Part shown: positions 16,601 through 25,624 of the stretch, in pieces
Layout: the number at the start of each line of letters is the position of its first letter
Position numbering within the stretch: position 1 is the first letter of the stretch
Assembly (NCBI GenBank): GCA_964627035.1
Contig: CAZVKN010000004.1
Location: 76,359 to 140,358 of the forward strand
Direction: 5' to 3'
Source of the DNA: CAZVKN01 sp964627035
GTDB taxonomy: Bacteria; Electryoneota; AABM5-125-24; Hatepunaeales; Hatepunaeaceae
Length of the DNA stretch: 64,000 nucleotides
Made by a program: the position numbers and the translations under genes
Notes under the pieces: model-generated
What the model was told of the DNA's origin: nothing
The model's input: only the letters and a program-made list of their open reading frames with translations
Databases searched by the model: none

Positions 16601-18479
16601 GCGTTATGTCGGTCCTGCAGGTCCCGGAGCAGAGCAGACGTTTGAAATCATCCTGCTTGATCCCGAATGGTATCCAACCTACACCGGTGACGGTGATATA
16701 ATTTTCCAATACCTGAATGTCACACCCGAAGCGCGTGTTGACTGGCACGGAACGCCTTATGCGACGGTAGGAATTGGAAACACAAACGATAGCGGTGGCT
16801 TGCAATATGGGTTCTGGAATCGGTTTGCAGACGGTGCTACGCCGGTGCGGTCACAGATGGCGGTTAGATTCTCAACTGCATCTGAGCATCAATACGGCAT
16901 CGCTCGAGGTTTAATTCTTGATGACGAAGACAATCCGATTGATGGTGCGACAGTCAGGTCATCCATCGGTGGCTGGACGGCCACTGATAATGGGGGATCT
17001 TTCAGGATTCCGTCAATTCTCGCTGAGCTGCCGTTTCAGATTATCGCAACTGCCGAAGGTTACAATGATGGTGAGAGTGAAGATGAATTTGAAGTGGCTG
17101 TAGGTGACTCTACAGATCCGATAACACTGAGATTGACAAGACCGGATATTGTGGTTAATACTGACAGCATTAATATTGTCCTTGAGGATGAGGTTGAGTT
17201 TGTATACATGATTAGTAATCAAGGAACTGGAACCCTGATATATGAGATAGATACTGCACCTGCTGGACATGACGACACACTTTGGGATACGCTTAAAACC
17301 TGGAATGCATCGGAGATAACCGACGACAATCGTATACTTGGGGTTCTCTATACTCATGAAGTCAACAGTCAATTCCTTGTTAGTGGTGGAAACAATGGTG
17401 AAGATACTAATTATCTATATCGATTTGATGATGATGGGAACTTAATTGATCCTCCGTTTGAGCAACCGTGTGAAGGAATGTGGGGATTGCATGATCTTGG
17501 CTGGGATTACGATAGAGATAACCTCTTCGGTGGGTGTAATGACTTGATTTATGAGATTGAGAGAGATGGCGATCTTATAGGAACAATACCTTCACCGATA
17601 ATTCCTCCGCGAGGTTTAGCAATTGAGTGTAATGAAGAGTTTCAAGATCCTTTCTTCTGGGTTGTTAACGAGAATAGTCCTATTCATAGACTTGACCATG
17701 ACGGTAACATTTTGCGTAGGTATCAGCACCGGCTTAGACCGTATGGATTAGCATGGCATCCTGATGACATTGACGGTTATCCACTTTATATTTTTTCAGC
17801 AGACGGTGAAACAAACCTTGCAATCAGCAAGATGGATACTTCAACCGGGGAAATATATCCGGTAACAGAACTGGAGTCACAAAATGGTGACTTCCCCGGT
17901 GGGTGTGAATTTACTAAGCATTGGGATTCAGAGCACTGGACATTTACTGCGGTAATACAGAACCGAGAGGGTGATAAGATTCAGTTGTACAATGCAGGTG
18001 CAAATCTTTCTTGGCTCGATGTTTCGCCTGCTGAAGGAGTTATCCAACCCGATAGAGATAATGATATGGTTGTTACGTTTGATGTTGAGGGGTTATCTGA
18101 AGTGGTGTATTCTGCTGACATTGTAATCACACACAACGGTCTCGGTGATGAGATCAGGATACCGGTTAGAATAATACTTCCTTGGAATTCGGTTGAGAGT
18201 GATTTTGAAACTCCGTCCACTTACACGCTAGCCCCAGTGTACCCAAATCCTGCAAACTCAATCTGCAGGTTCAACTTTGAGCTTCCGGCTACGAGCGATG
18301 TAACTCTAAACCTGTATGACCAGTCCGGTCGTTTGATTGATACTTTGATTGAGGGATCCTTATCAGTCGGTCAACATCAACATACAGTAACTCTCGATGG
18401 ATTGCCGTCCGGTGTGTACTTTGTGCGGCTTAACTCATCCACAGCAACTCTGACACAAAAATTTGTCCTTCTTAAGTGA
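13677..18479 (+). CDS. Gingipain-like C25 peptidase with C-terminal sorting domain
   Basis: A 1600-aa secreted protein. I chose the ATG at 13677 because GAGGTGG sits 6-9 nt upstream and a clean signal peptide follows (MERLMLSTLLCMLV to about AFSA). The C25 caspase-like core spans about 140-480: YVCLVGDAGG, PYPEAAVGRLSY, VNYRGWTG and LLLACNSGDYSNGDFSF. The nucleophile Cys is present (about 389), but the aligned catalytic His of gingipains (Y-x-G-H-G) reads Trp here (about 362). Then come Ig-like/adhesion regions, a segment with LPFRFNYYG and ICSNGWAAFG (about 900-1060), a carboxypeptidase-regulatory-like domain (about 1080-1150), and a C-terminal sorting/FlgD-like domain (PNPANS ... LPSGVYFVRL ... 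KFVLLK). Probably secreted by a type IX-like system and surface-attached. Confidence 0.85.
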   Translation: MERLMLSTLLCMLVSLSAAFSAIDGFLDAGVTVHSEVNSDKLTLSYHVQESYFNNIEDENQPAVITRWVALDPSGSIYSSNGEVDELTIGEPIELDGVKLVPVSFDPSGLDENVTTHVYELAINSSAPDFRNMSRAQWQMWDDFILNNSDLRRDPARDLPEHGPASYIYVVPDDRRVSELMEPLFELRKKQGYQVRELIVMNEDGRDIRDEIQTWHRVGPPVEYVCLVGDAGGQFSVPTLLRGSSDYPYGQLDGNDPYPEAAVGRLSYESLAQLEHLVNKILTYELEMEFDEPEWMLRGSVAAGNRISGRSTILVSRWVKDLMLDRGFTSVDTFWWNMGGSVANHMRRSFERGVAFVNYRGWTGLENWSPMEAVRLRNDDLPVALLLACNSGDYSNGDFSFSEALLRADGGAIGALASSGSQGRVNFNNALLAGFYRGVFDGEPVRLGWMINRAKLEMLSLYGQFAEEMAANHCYWTNLMGDPGTVIWTEIPQTATIEAPDQLDITEGEIVIQVLSEENEQPIENVRIGFYKPGEQGQDDHSVAAYTDDEGSAQISFEPRNMSGGTGFITISGTQVVPQTIEIELEAPANYISYADEYFIIDSEMMGDQYVGNGDQIPNPNEVIGLVVNMKNYGREALFVNTRYTLSSDADVVMIFQNNRLFERAIFPQEQFTVEFLIRLEPNFPDREPVPFTMDISTVDEQQEWSFEFNVTDGAAPRFEVVDIITEDDIRAGEFVRFDLILANMGQMDVGRTTVILESLSELVQVFQGDAVYDTLRAGRMQILDDPTFEIAIAEFAPEGAELPLQLICEPEDEPVLEGVAEFSLWLPAPQPTPLTGPDEYGYYALDDQDGMYNISPIFQWAELNPDRGGSGDRVDILDRGEDDDESMVINLPFRFNYYGEDYRQITICSNGWAAFGAQDAYVDFRNLPIGSPQGPRAQLCPWWDDLYQPNIDGEIFTFYDEIRHRFIIEWYKMKRYVGPAGPGAEQTFEIILLDPEWYPTYTGDGDIIFQYLNVTPEARVDWHGTPYATVGIGNTNDSGGLQYGFWNRFADGATPVRSQMAVRFSTASEHQYGIARGLILDDEDNPIDGATVRSSIGGWTATDNGGSFRIPSILAELPFQIIATAEGYNDGESEDEFEVAVGDSTDPITLRLTRPDIVVNTDSINIVLEDEVEFVYMISNQGTGTLIYEIDTAPAGHDDTLWDTLKTWNASEITDDNRILGVLYTHEVNSQFLVSGGNNGEDTNYLYRFDDDGNLIDPPFEQPCEGMWGLHDLGWDYDRDNLFGGCNDLIYEIERDGDLIGTIPSPIIPPRGLAIECNEEFQDPFFWVVNENSPIHRLDHDGNILRRYQHRLRPYGLAWHPDDIDGYPLYIFSADGETNLAISKMDTSTGEIYPVTELESQNGDFPGGCEFTKHWDSEHWTFTAVIQNREGDKIQLYNAGANLSWLDVSPAEGVIQPDRDNDMVVTFDVEGLSEVVYSADIVITHNGLGDEIRIPVRIILPWNSVESDFETPSTYTLAPVYPNPANSICRFNFELPATSDVTLNLYDQSGRLIDTLIEGSLSVGQHQHTVTLDGLPSGVYFVRLNSSTATLTQKFVLLK

Positions 18480-21400
18480 GAGCTTTGACATTGAACGGAG
18501 ATAACCTTCCCTTTATTCCCCCCTTCAATAGAAGGGGGGAAAAGACTTACAGCATTATTTCCCTGACATTGCTGATTTTAATACTGTCCGTGATTCCACT
18601 CACGGCACAGGAAGCAACCTTTCCCCGCTATCCTGCTGTTTCACCAGATGGAGAACACATTGCATTCGGCTATGCAGGTGACATCTGGACAGTACCAATA
18701 GCAGGCGGTCGTGCATATCGGCTCACCGTCCATGAAGGCTACGAGCACACACCGCGATGGTCACCGGATGGCAACTGGATCGCATTCTCCGGCAATCGCG
18801 ATGGTGATGATGATGTTTATGTCATTCCCTCAGATGGTGGTCAGGCACGACGCTTAACCTTTTTTAACAGTGATGACAAAGTCTGCGATTGGAGGCATGA
18901 TAACAGTTCAATCATCTTCTCCTCACGCCGTGATGATCGTTATCCCGATTATGCAATGCTCTACACTGTGCCAATTGATGGAGGCACGCCAACACCATTT
19001 ATAGAACCTTTTGGTCATTCTGCAACCGTTTCAAATGACGGCAAACAGATCCTCTATACACGGAAAGGAATGCACTGGTGGCGCAAACATTATCGTGGCA
19101 GCGGTAAAGCGGAAATTTGGCTGTACAACATGGATAAGGATAGCCATATTGCCATTACCGACACGGCAAACTACATGCTTGGTGATGACTTCCGGACTGC
19201 CTCATCAATGTGGGCACTATGGGGGAGCAATAGAGCAATTTATGTTGTTAGTGATAGCGATGGCACATTCAATCTTTGGAAAAAGAAACTCGACAGTTGG
19301 ACTCAAATCACTCATTATGTAGATGACGGAATCCGGTTCCCTTCAATTTCAAAAGACGGTCTTGTCATCGCCTATGAGCAGGGACTTGACATTTTTATCA
19401 TTGACAATGGAGAAGAGCCACGAAAGCTTAACATTATAGCACCTCTGGACGACCCAAATTTGCAGATTAAAACCGTTCATTTCAACGACAAAGCTGGCAA
19501 AGTCGAGTTCAGCACAGATGAAAAGCAGATATTTTTCGATGTACGGGGTGAACTGTTTGCCAGTCGTATCGTAGGCGATGATGACAAAGCAGCCCGAGGG
19601 CGTGCCAATTCAATCTCCGGTAACGATCCCGCACGAGACCACGACTTCACAGTTTCACCGGGCGGTGACAGCATCATCTTTGTCTCTGATCGAGATGGAA
19701 GCAAAGATCTGTATCTTGCATATTCCGATGACTCCGAGACCACAGAGCTTTCCAAATCATTCCACATCAAGCTGGAGCGACTGACATCAAGCGAGGATGA
19801 TGACCACAATCCGCAGTGGTCACCGGATGGTGATCGAATTGCATTTATTCGCGGAAAGGGTGATATTTACATAATTAGTCTGAAAGATAAGAAAGAGAAA
19901 CTCTTACTTTCCGGTTGGTCAATGCTTCAATATCAATGGTCACCTGATGGAAAGTGGATTGCTTATGCACGTGAGGATGACGACTACAACAGCGATGTAT
20001 TTATCATTCCTTCCGATGGAGGTAAATCCATTAATGTCAGCCGTCATCCAGACGAGGATGACCATCCTGTATGGTCACCGGACGGTAAAAAACTTGGGTT
20101 CCGCTCACGACGACGCCAGAACAACTGGGATATATATTACGTTTATCTGAGCCTTACTGATCATCAAAAGAAAGAAGCGGATTGGGCTGAAGAGCAGCGT
20201 GGTAAGGATGATAAAAGTGACAAAGATGATAAGAAAGACAAGAAAAAGAAGAAGAAAGAGCCTGAACTTGTCATAGTAACCATTGACACAACTGACATTT
20301 ATCGTCGTATCAGAACAGTCACACACCTTTCAGGTGAGGAGGGAAGTTTTACAATTTCACCGGACGGTGAGACTTTCGTCTTTACCTCAGACCATGAGCA
20401 GAAACGTGATCTGTACTCTATCAAGTGGAACGGCAAAGACCTGAAGAGACTTACTGAAGGTGGAATTAATCCGAGAAGTATCAGTTTTGATCCCAAAGGC
20501 AAGCGGATTCGCTATTTGACGAATAACGGTCGTGTCAAGTCTAAACCCCTAAAGGGTAGTAAAGCGAAGTCGCATCCGTTTGATGCATACGTGAAAGTGG
20601 ATGTTCTTGCTGAGCGAGAGCAAAAGTTTGACGAACTTTGGCGCACGCTTAACGATCAGTTCTATGACGGCGACTTTCATGGTCAGGATTGGAATCAACT
20701 CTATCATAAGTATAGACATATGATTGACAAAGCATCCTGTGAAGTTGATTTCGGTGACATCGTCAATATGATGTTCGGTGAGCTGAATGCGTCTCACATG
20801 GGTTACCGACCGATTCCGTATGGAAAGAGTCATAAAGTCGGAAGACTCGGGCTAACATTTGATAATGGCTTTGATGGCAAAGGATTTCTCGTAATTGATG
20901 TGCTGCTATACAGCCCATGTGCTCTTGAGGAAAGCAAAATCGAAATAGGGGAGAGGCTGTTATCAATCAACGGGATACTCCTTGATGAAACCGCTAATCT
21001 GCATCAACTGTTAGACAATCAGGAAAACCAGCCTGTTGAACTTCTTGTCGCTGACCGCAAAGGTAAAAAAGAGCGACGGGTAATCGTCAAACCGATGGGA
21101 AGCTACCGTCACGGATGGCTCAGTTACGACAGATGGGTTAAAGGTCGTCGCGCTATGGTTGAAGAGATGTCCGACAGAAAGCTCGGGTACTTGCATGTTC
21201 GCGGTATGGGTGATCCGAGTCTTGCACGCTTTGAAGCGCAACTATTCTCGGTTGCCAACGGTAAAGAAGGGCTGGTAATTGATGTTCGGTATAACGGTGG
21301 TGGCTGGATTACCGACCAACTTCTCGCTATGCTTCAGGTAAAACGGCATGGCGTGACGTACCCCCGTGATGGAGGTCCCGGCTATCCACAAGGGAGGTTA

Positions 21401-21769
21401 CCGTTATATAGCTGGACGAAGCCGATAATTGTGTTGTGCAATGAACATTCGTTCTCAAATGCTGAGATATTCAGCCATGCAATAAAGACTTTGGGACGAG
21501 GAACTTTGGTTGGAGTGCCGACTCCGGGTGGTGTGATCAGCACAGGAGGGAATCGGCTTGTTGACGACAGTGGTTTCAGAATACCACTAAGAGGATGGTA
21601 CACCGGAACTGGTTTGGACAAAGATTCCACTCGAAATATGGAGGGCAATGGAGCAGTACCGGATATCATTGTCCCACTTAAACCGGGGCAAATGGCATCG
21701 GGTGACGATAAACAGCTTGAAACGGCAATAAGCGAATTACTAATCCAATTAGAAACAGAAAATGAGTAA
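18476..21769 (+). CDS. Tricorn protease homologue (S41 family)
   Basis: A 1097-aa peptidase thought to trim oligopeptides. After a hydrophobic signal-like segment (about 26-45, ending TAQEA) come WD/TolB-like beta-propeller repeats (PRWSPDG, PQWSPDG, YQWSPDG, PVWSPDG), an Asp/Lys-rich linker (about 575-600), a further propeller part, a tail-protease C1 helical domain, a PDZ-like domain (about 785-870) and an S41 catalytic domain (about 900-1085) with nucleophile region NEHSFSNAEIFS and the late PTPGG and NGAVPDI motifs. The signal suggests an envelope location, unlike cytosolic archaeal tricorn. The GTG start overlaps the upstream stop by 4 nt. The first 25 codons run through a palindromic repeat (18516-18541), so the start is uncertain. 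The downstream gene overlaps by 8 nt. Confidence 0.88.
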   Translation: MRALTLNGDNLPFIPPFNRRGEKTYSIISLTLLILILSVIPLTAQEATFPRYPAVSPDGEHIAFGYAGDIWTVPIAGGRAYRLTVHEGYEHTPRWSPDGNWIAFSGNRDGDDDVYVIPSDGGQARRLTFFNSDDKVCDWRHDNSSIIFSSRRDDRYPDYAMLYTVPIDGGTPTPFIEPFGHSATVSNDGKQILYTRKGMHWWRKHYRGSGKAEIWLYNMDKDSHIAITDTANYMLGDDFRTASSMWALWGSNRAIYVVSDSDGTFNLWKKKLDSWTQITHYVDDGIRFPSISKDGLVIAYEQGLDIFIIDNGEEPRKLNIIAPLDDPNLQIKTVHFNDKAGKVEFSTDEKQIFFDVRGELFASRIVGDDDKAARGRANSISGNDPARDHDFTVSPGGDSIIFVSDRDGSKDLYLAYSDDSETTELSKSFHIKLERLTSSEDDDHNPQWSPDGDRIAFIRGKGDIYIISLKDKKEKLLLSGWSMLQYQWSPDGKWIAYAREDDDYNSDVFIIPSDGGKSINVSRHPDEDDHPVWSPDGKKLGFRSRRRQNNWDIYYVYLSLTDHQKKEADWAEEQRGKDDKSDKDDKKDKKKKKKEPELVIVTIDTTDIYRRIRTVTHLSGEEGSFTISPDGETFVFTSDHEQKRDLYSIKWNGKDLKRLTEGGINPRSISFDPKGKRIRYLTNNGRVKSKPLKGSKAKSHPFDAYVKVDVLAEREQKFDELWRTLNDQFYDGDFHGQDWNQLYHKYRHMIDKASCEVDFGDIVNMMFGELNASHMGYRPIPYGKSHKVGRLGLTFDNGFDGKGFLVIDVLLYSPCALEESKIEIGERLLSINGILLDETANLHQLLDNQENQPVELLVADRKGKKERRVIVKPMGSYRHGWLSYDRWVKGRRAMVEEMSDRKLGYLHVRGMGDPSLARFEAQLFSVANGKEGLVIDVRYNGGGWITDQLLAMLQVKRHGVTYPRDGGPGYPQGRLPLYSWTKPIIVLCNEHSFSNAEIFSHAIKTLGRGTLVGVPTPGGVISTGGNRLVDDSGFRIPLRGWYTGTGLDKDSTRNMEGNGAVPDIIVPLKPGQMASGDDKQLETAISELLIQLETENE
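18516..18541. repeat. C/G-run palindrome, family I, inside a coding N-terminus
   Basis: TTCCCCCCTTC-AATA-GAAGGGGGGAA: an 11-bp perfect stem. It is read as part of the putative signal-peptide n-region of the tricorn gene (PPFNRRGE). A related, broken copy is at 60351-60391. Confidence 0.75.
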
Positions 21770-22571
21770 AGATACAATAATTGCAGCATGTGCTCAGTTG
21801 AAGCCCGAGTTCGGAGACACTGAGGGTAATCTACAAAAAGTAATCAGGATGACTCAGGAGACAGAGGCTGACTTGATCCTATTCCCCGAATTGGTGACCA
21901 GTGGATACCAATTCCGCAGTCGCGAGGAACTGAGTGATCTGTCACTTGATCTGAACAAAGGCAGTGAGTTTACAAGATTAAAGGAACTCGCTGGCGATTT
22001 TAATAGATTCATTGCAATCGGAATTCCCGAACATGCAGCCGATAAGTTATTTAACAGTATTGCATTGATTGAACCGTCTGGCAATGTCCACATCTATCGA
22101 AAGATTCATTTATTTTATAAGGAAAAAGATGTCTTCGATCCCGGTGACAGACCACCCGAAGTGATCAATACTACAATTGGCAGACTTGGAATGATGGTCT
22201 GCTTTGATTGGATTTTTCCTGAGGTTGCACGCGTATTGGCTATGCAGGGAGCACAAATCCTTGTTCATACAGCTAATCTGGTGTTGCAATACTGCCAGCG
22301 AGCGATGTTTGCCAGATCTATCGAGAACGGCATGTTTTCAATGACATGCAACCGAATCGGCAGTGAGTCGAGGACTGACGAAGAGCTTACATTCACCGGA
22401 TCGAGTCAGATACTTGGGAATAGAGGCGCAATGCTGGCACAGGCTTCAAGCGATCAAGAGCAGGTTATCACGACTGAGATCCGACCATCAGATGCAGATG
22501 ATAAGATGATGACAGCGAAGAACCATCTGCTGAACGACAGGCGAACTGATCTGTACAAAGGATTGATCTGA
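21762..22571 (+). CDS. Carbon-nitrogen hydrolase (nitrilase superfamily)
   Basis: A 269-aa amidase/nitrilase-fold enzyme with the Glu-Lys-Cys triad: E43 in LFPELVTSG, K114 in YRKIHLF and C147 in MVCFDWIFPE. The length and motif context fit branch-10-type or omega-amidase-like members that hydrolyse small amides; the substrate cannot be read from sequence. The ATG overlaps the tricorn stop by 8 nt, so the gene is probably co-translated with the peptidase; both could serve peptide/amide nitrogen use (inference). Confidence 0.88.
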   Translation: MSKDTIIAACAQLKPEFGDTEGNLQKVIRMTQETEADLILFPELVTSGYQFRSREELSDLSLDLNKGSEFTRLKELAGDFNRFIAIGIPEHAADKLFNSIALIEPSGNVHIYRKIHLFYKEKDVFDPGDRPPEVINTTIGRLGMMVCFDWIFPEVARVLAMQGAQILVHTANLVLQYCQRAMFARSIENGMFSMTCNRIGSESRTDEELTFTGSSQILGNRGAMLAQASSDQEQVITTEIRPSDADDKMMTAKNHLLNDRRTDLYKGLI

Positions 22572-22584
22572 ACGAATAGTATCC

Positions 22585-22610
22585 GGTGTCAGCACGCCGC
22601 TGCTGACACC
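22585..22610. repeat. Hairpin repeat, family D (loop CGCCGC)
   Basis: GGTGTCAGCA-CGCCGC-TGCTGACACC: a perfect 10-bp stem after the nitrilase-family gene, followed by TCTTAT. It may terminate transcription. It shares its loop, but not its stem, with hairpins at 44385-44410, 44437-44462 (reverse orientation) and 56098-56121. Confidence 0.75.
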
Positions 22611-22643
22611 TCTTATAGAATTACAAAGTACTAAACTTACAAA

Positions 22644-23255
22644 ATGAATAGAATAAAAGATAGTTTCTACAAACTGACTCGGGGGAATGAGCGGTTTGTC
22701 AGCGGTGATCTGCTGCATCCGTCGAGGGATGAGGCTCAACGACTGGCTACCCTGAACTACGGTCAAGCACCGTATGCAGCAATTTTAAGCTGTGCTGACT
22801 CACGGGTTCCGGCTGAGGTGATTTTCGACTTAGGAATTGGTGAGCTGTTTTCGGTCAGGAATGCCGGAAACGTCTGTGATGACAGTATCATCGGTTCACT
22901 GGAAATATGTGTGGAAGAATTCGGTACTCCCGTTATCGTCTGCATGGGGCACACGCATTGTGGAGCCATAAAGATCGCTATGTCAGATGAAAGTGCAAAC
23001 GGAAGCATCGGCAAGATAATAGATAAAATTCATCCAATTATCGAATCGTTGAAAACCGACCATCCTGATTGGGATGATAATGTTTTACTGCTGGAATCAA
23101 TAAAAGCAAATGCAATAAATTCAGCAGGAGAGCTATACGGAAGCAGTGATCTAATCCGTAATCGTGTAGATAACGGTCGGTTAAAGTTGGAAGCTGCGAT
23201 TTACTACCTTGAAACCGGTGAAGTTGAGTTTCTGGAATTTGAGCCGGGACAATAG
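22644..23255 (+). CDS. Beta-class carbonic anhydrase
   Basis: Interconverts CO2 and bicarbonate with a zinc ion. The 203-aa protein carries the beta-class ligands C50 and D52-R54 in SCADSRVPAE, and H103 and C106 in CMGHTHCGA, with SVRNAGN between them (about 70-76). The N-terminus GNERFVSGD is typical of the prokaryotic clade. The ATG at 22644 follows an A/T-rich stretch without a clear Shine-Dalgarno. Monocistronic by context. Confidence 0.95.
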   Translation: MNRIKDSFYKLTRGNERFVSGDLLHPSRDEAQRLATLNYGQAPYAAILSCADSRVPAEVIFDLGIGELFSVRNAGNVCDDSIIGSLEICVEEFGTPVIVCMGHTHCGAIKIAMSDESANGSIGKIIDKIHPIIESLKTDHPDWDDNVLLLESIKANAINSAGELYGSSDLIRNRVDNGRLKLEAAIYYLETGEVEFLEFEPGQ

Positions 23256-23258
23256 ATT

Positions 23259-23385
23259 CACAACAGATTCAACGGATTAAACAGATTGCAATCTGAGAGT
23301 TCAGAGTACACGCTTCAGCGTGTCTTCATAGCAACCTGAAGGTTGAACTCTGAACCAATTCGCTTAATCTGTTTAATCCGTTGTG
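23259..23385. repeat. Composite repeat: family E arms enclosing a family B element
   Basis: The outer arms are CACAACAGATTCAACGGATT... (23259-23287) and AATCTGTTTAATCCGTTGTG (23366-23385), reverse-complementary over about 20 bp. Inside lies a family B element (23299-23355) with ends GTTCAGAGT and ACTCTGAAC and two inner hairpins, ACACGC-TTCA-GCGTGT and AACC-TGAA-GGTT. Family E fragments recur at about 29455-29495 and 60395-60420. Confidence 0.75.
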
Positions 23386-23406
23386 CATAACATTGAGGAG
23401 TCAATT

Positions 23407-24105
23407 ATGCGATACATTTTTTATCGCTGTTTAATACTATCACTCATTTGTGTGTTTGCTTTCACTTCCAATCTATTTGCTGAATCAGCCGATGATTCGA
23501 AAACGAGCTACAAAGATCAAGCACTTCAGAAAGGAGCTTGGGCGTTTCAGCTTGGTGTAGATGAAGGATTGACATTAGGAACAATCAGTGGAGTTGATAT
23601 CTTAGTAAAACGTCATATTTCACCGAGAAGAGCATACAGGTTTGGTTTGGATGATCTGTATGTTTCAACCGATAACATTTATGATGAGCGTGATGCTTCT
23701 AACAATAATAGGTATAACAAATATCAAATCTATAAAGCTTATATTCAATTTCAAAAAATAGAATATTTCGACTTGGATGCATCGGTTCAAATGTATTATG
23801 CTATTGGTCTGCGTGGAGGGATGAGATACTCCTCACAAGAATTCAACAACTCAAGCAACAGCGGAATAACTAAACAGAATAATGCAACTCGAAGTATGAG
23901 GTTCGATTTTATTAGCAATCTCGGAATGGAATACTTCATAACTGATAATGTAAGCTTCATTGCTGAATATGAAGTCATAATCGGATATGAGCAGAACAGA
24001 TCAACTCATTCGATCACAGAAAGGTCTTATAGAACTTACTCATCATCAGCATTCCTTATAGAAGCATACTCAGCCGAGTTAGGGCTGTCAATTTACCTAA
24101 AATAA
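23407..24105 (+). CDS. Outer-membrane beta-barrel protein candidate
   Basis: A 232-aa protein. The ATG at 23407 was chosen because TTGAGGAG ends 6 nt upstream and a signal peptide follows directly (MRYIFYRCLILSLICVF to about LFAES). The mature part alternates polar and aromatic residues in strands of about 10 residues and ends with ELGLSIYLK, as expected of an OMP-like barrel of about 8-10 strands. I recognise no specific family. It stands alone before glyQS. Confidence 0.7.
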   Translation: MRYIFYRCLILSLICVFAFTSNLFAESADDSKTSYKDQALQKGAWAFQLGVDEGLTLGTISGVDILVKRHISPRRAYRFGLDDLYVSTDNIYDERDASNNNRYNKYQIYKAYIQFQKIEYFDLDASVQMYYAIGLRGGMRYSSQEFNNSSNSGITKQNNATRSMRFDFISNLGMEYFITDNVSFIAEYEVIIGYEQNRSTHSITERSYRTYSSSAFLIEAYSAELGLSIYLK

Positions 24106-24129
24106 GACAAATTATAAGGATAAATACAT

Positions 24130-25620
24130 TTGGCAAAGAATAAAAAGAATATTGATCCACTGCAGCCGTTAGTTTCGCTGTGTAAACGGAGAGGAATTGT
24201 TTTCCCGTCATCCGAAATCTACGGCGGGATCGGATCAACGTATGATTACGGACCTTACGGCGTGGAGATCAAAAACAACATCTCCAAACTGTGGTGGGAT
24301 GAGATGACAATGAAACACGATAATATAGTCGGAATTGATTCTGCGATTATTCAGCATCCAGAAGTATGGAGAGCGTCGGGGCATGTCGGTGGGTTTAATG
24401 ACCCGATGGTGGAATGTAAGGAATGTAAACACAGATTTCGTCCTGAGTTGATACAGCGTACGATAGAGTGCCAAGGTTGTAATCAATTTAAATTGAAAGT
24501 ATCTCCTGTAATCAATGAAGCGTTTATTGATGCCGTATCAGTTTTTGGATTTGAGGAAGTGGTGACTTCTTTCCGAGATCCTGCGCCCGCGTGTGATACA
24601 TGCAAGGAACCTACTCAATATAAAATTATTGAAACAAGTTGCCCAACATGTGGCTCAAAAAACTCATTTACACCACCACGTCAATTTGATCTTATGTTCA
24701 AGACCAATATGGGACCTGTGGCTGATGAAAATTCAACAACATATTTCCGCCCTGAAACCGCTCAAGGCATCTATCTTAATTGGAAACTGACACAAGAATC
24801 TGCCAGATTAAAGATCCCCTTCGGCATAGCTCAGATCGGTAAGGCATTCCGCAACGAAATCACACCGGGTAACTTCATTTTCCGCACCCGAGAGTTTGAG
24901 CAGATGGAGATGGAATTCTTCGTCAAACCGGGTGATACGAGTCAGTGGATGGATTACTGGCGCGAACAACGGATGAACTGGTATCTGTCTCTTGGTGTTA
25001 AGAAGGAAAACCTCCGCTGGTATGAACATCCAGAGGATAAACTGGCTCACTACGCTCAGGAGGCGTGGGACATTGAGTATCTATTCCCGTTCGGCTGGTC
25101 TGAAATTGAAGGTGTTCATGATCGCGGTGACTTCGACTTGACCGCTCACCAGGAAGCATCCGGCAAGGACATGACCTACTTCGATCAGCCGGAGAACAAA
25201 CGATACATCCCACATATTGTAGAAACATCCGCCGGACTGAACCGGACAATGCTGATGGTTTTGTGGGATGCATATCACGAAGATGAGCAGGCTGGGGAGA
25301 AACGGATCTATCTGAAGCTTGATCCGAAGATTGCACCTATCAAAGCAGCGATTCTACCACTTGTTAAGAAGGATGGGTTAGCGGATATTGCGACTCAGAT
25401 CAGAGATGATCTTCGTGGGAAATGGAGAGTCTTCCTCGACATCACCGGATCCATAGGTAAACGTTACCGTAGAATGGATGAAATCGGTACACCGTTCGCC
25501 TTCACAATTGACCATCAGACCAAAGAGGATAACACTGTTACCGTCCGGTGGCGGGATACTCTCCAACAAGAGCGGATCAATAAAGACCAGATTGATAACT
25601 ATCTGAATGATAAACTGTAA
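24130..25620 (+). CDS. glyQS: Glycyl-tRNA synthetase, dimeric class II type
   Basis: Charges tRNA-Gly. The 496-aa protein is the eukaryote/archaea-like alpha2 form also found in Bacteroidetes, Thermus and mycobacteria, not the alpha/beta GlyQ-GlyS form. It shows GSTYDYGPYGVEIKNNI, a CxxC-x-CxxC zinc-like insertion (VECKECKHRF, ECQGC, CDTCKEP, CPTCGS), motif 2 GKAFRNEITPG...FRTREFEQMEMEFF, motif 3 near ETSAGLNRTMLMVL, and a C-terminal anticodon-binding domain (YRRMDEIGTPFAFTID). The start is TTG with AAGGA about 11 nt upstream. It stands between repeat-bearing spacers. Confidence 0.95.
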   Translation: MAKNKKNIDPLQPLVSLCKRRGIVFPSSEIYGGIGSTYDYGPYGVEIKNNISKLWWDEMTMKHDNIVGIDSAIIQHPEVWRASGHVGGFNDPMVECKECKHRFRPELIQRTIECQGCNQFKLKVSPVINEAFIDAVSVFGFEEVVTSFRDPAPACDTCKEPTQYKIIETSCPTCGSKNSFTPPRQFDLMFKTNMGPVADENSTTYFRPETAQGIYLNWKLTQESARLKIPFGIAQIGKAFRNEITPGNFIFRTREFEQMEMEFFVKPGDTSQWMDYWREQRMNWYLSLGVKKENLRWYEHPEDKLAHYAQEAWDIEYLFPFGWSEIEGVHDRGDFDLTAHQEASGKDMTYFDQPENKRYIPHIVETSAGLNRTMLMVLWDAYHEDEQAGEKRIYLKLDPKIAPIKAAILPLVKKDGLADIATQIRDDLRGKWRVFLDITGSIGKRYRRMDEIGTPFAFTIDHQTKEDNTVTVRWRDTLQQERINKDQIDNYLNDKL

Positions 25621-25624
25621 GAAT

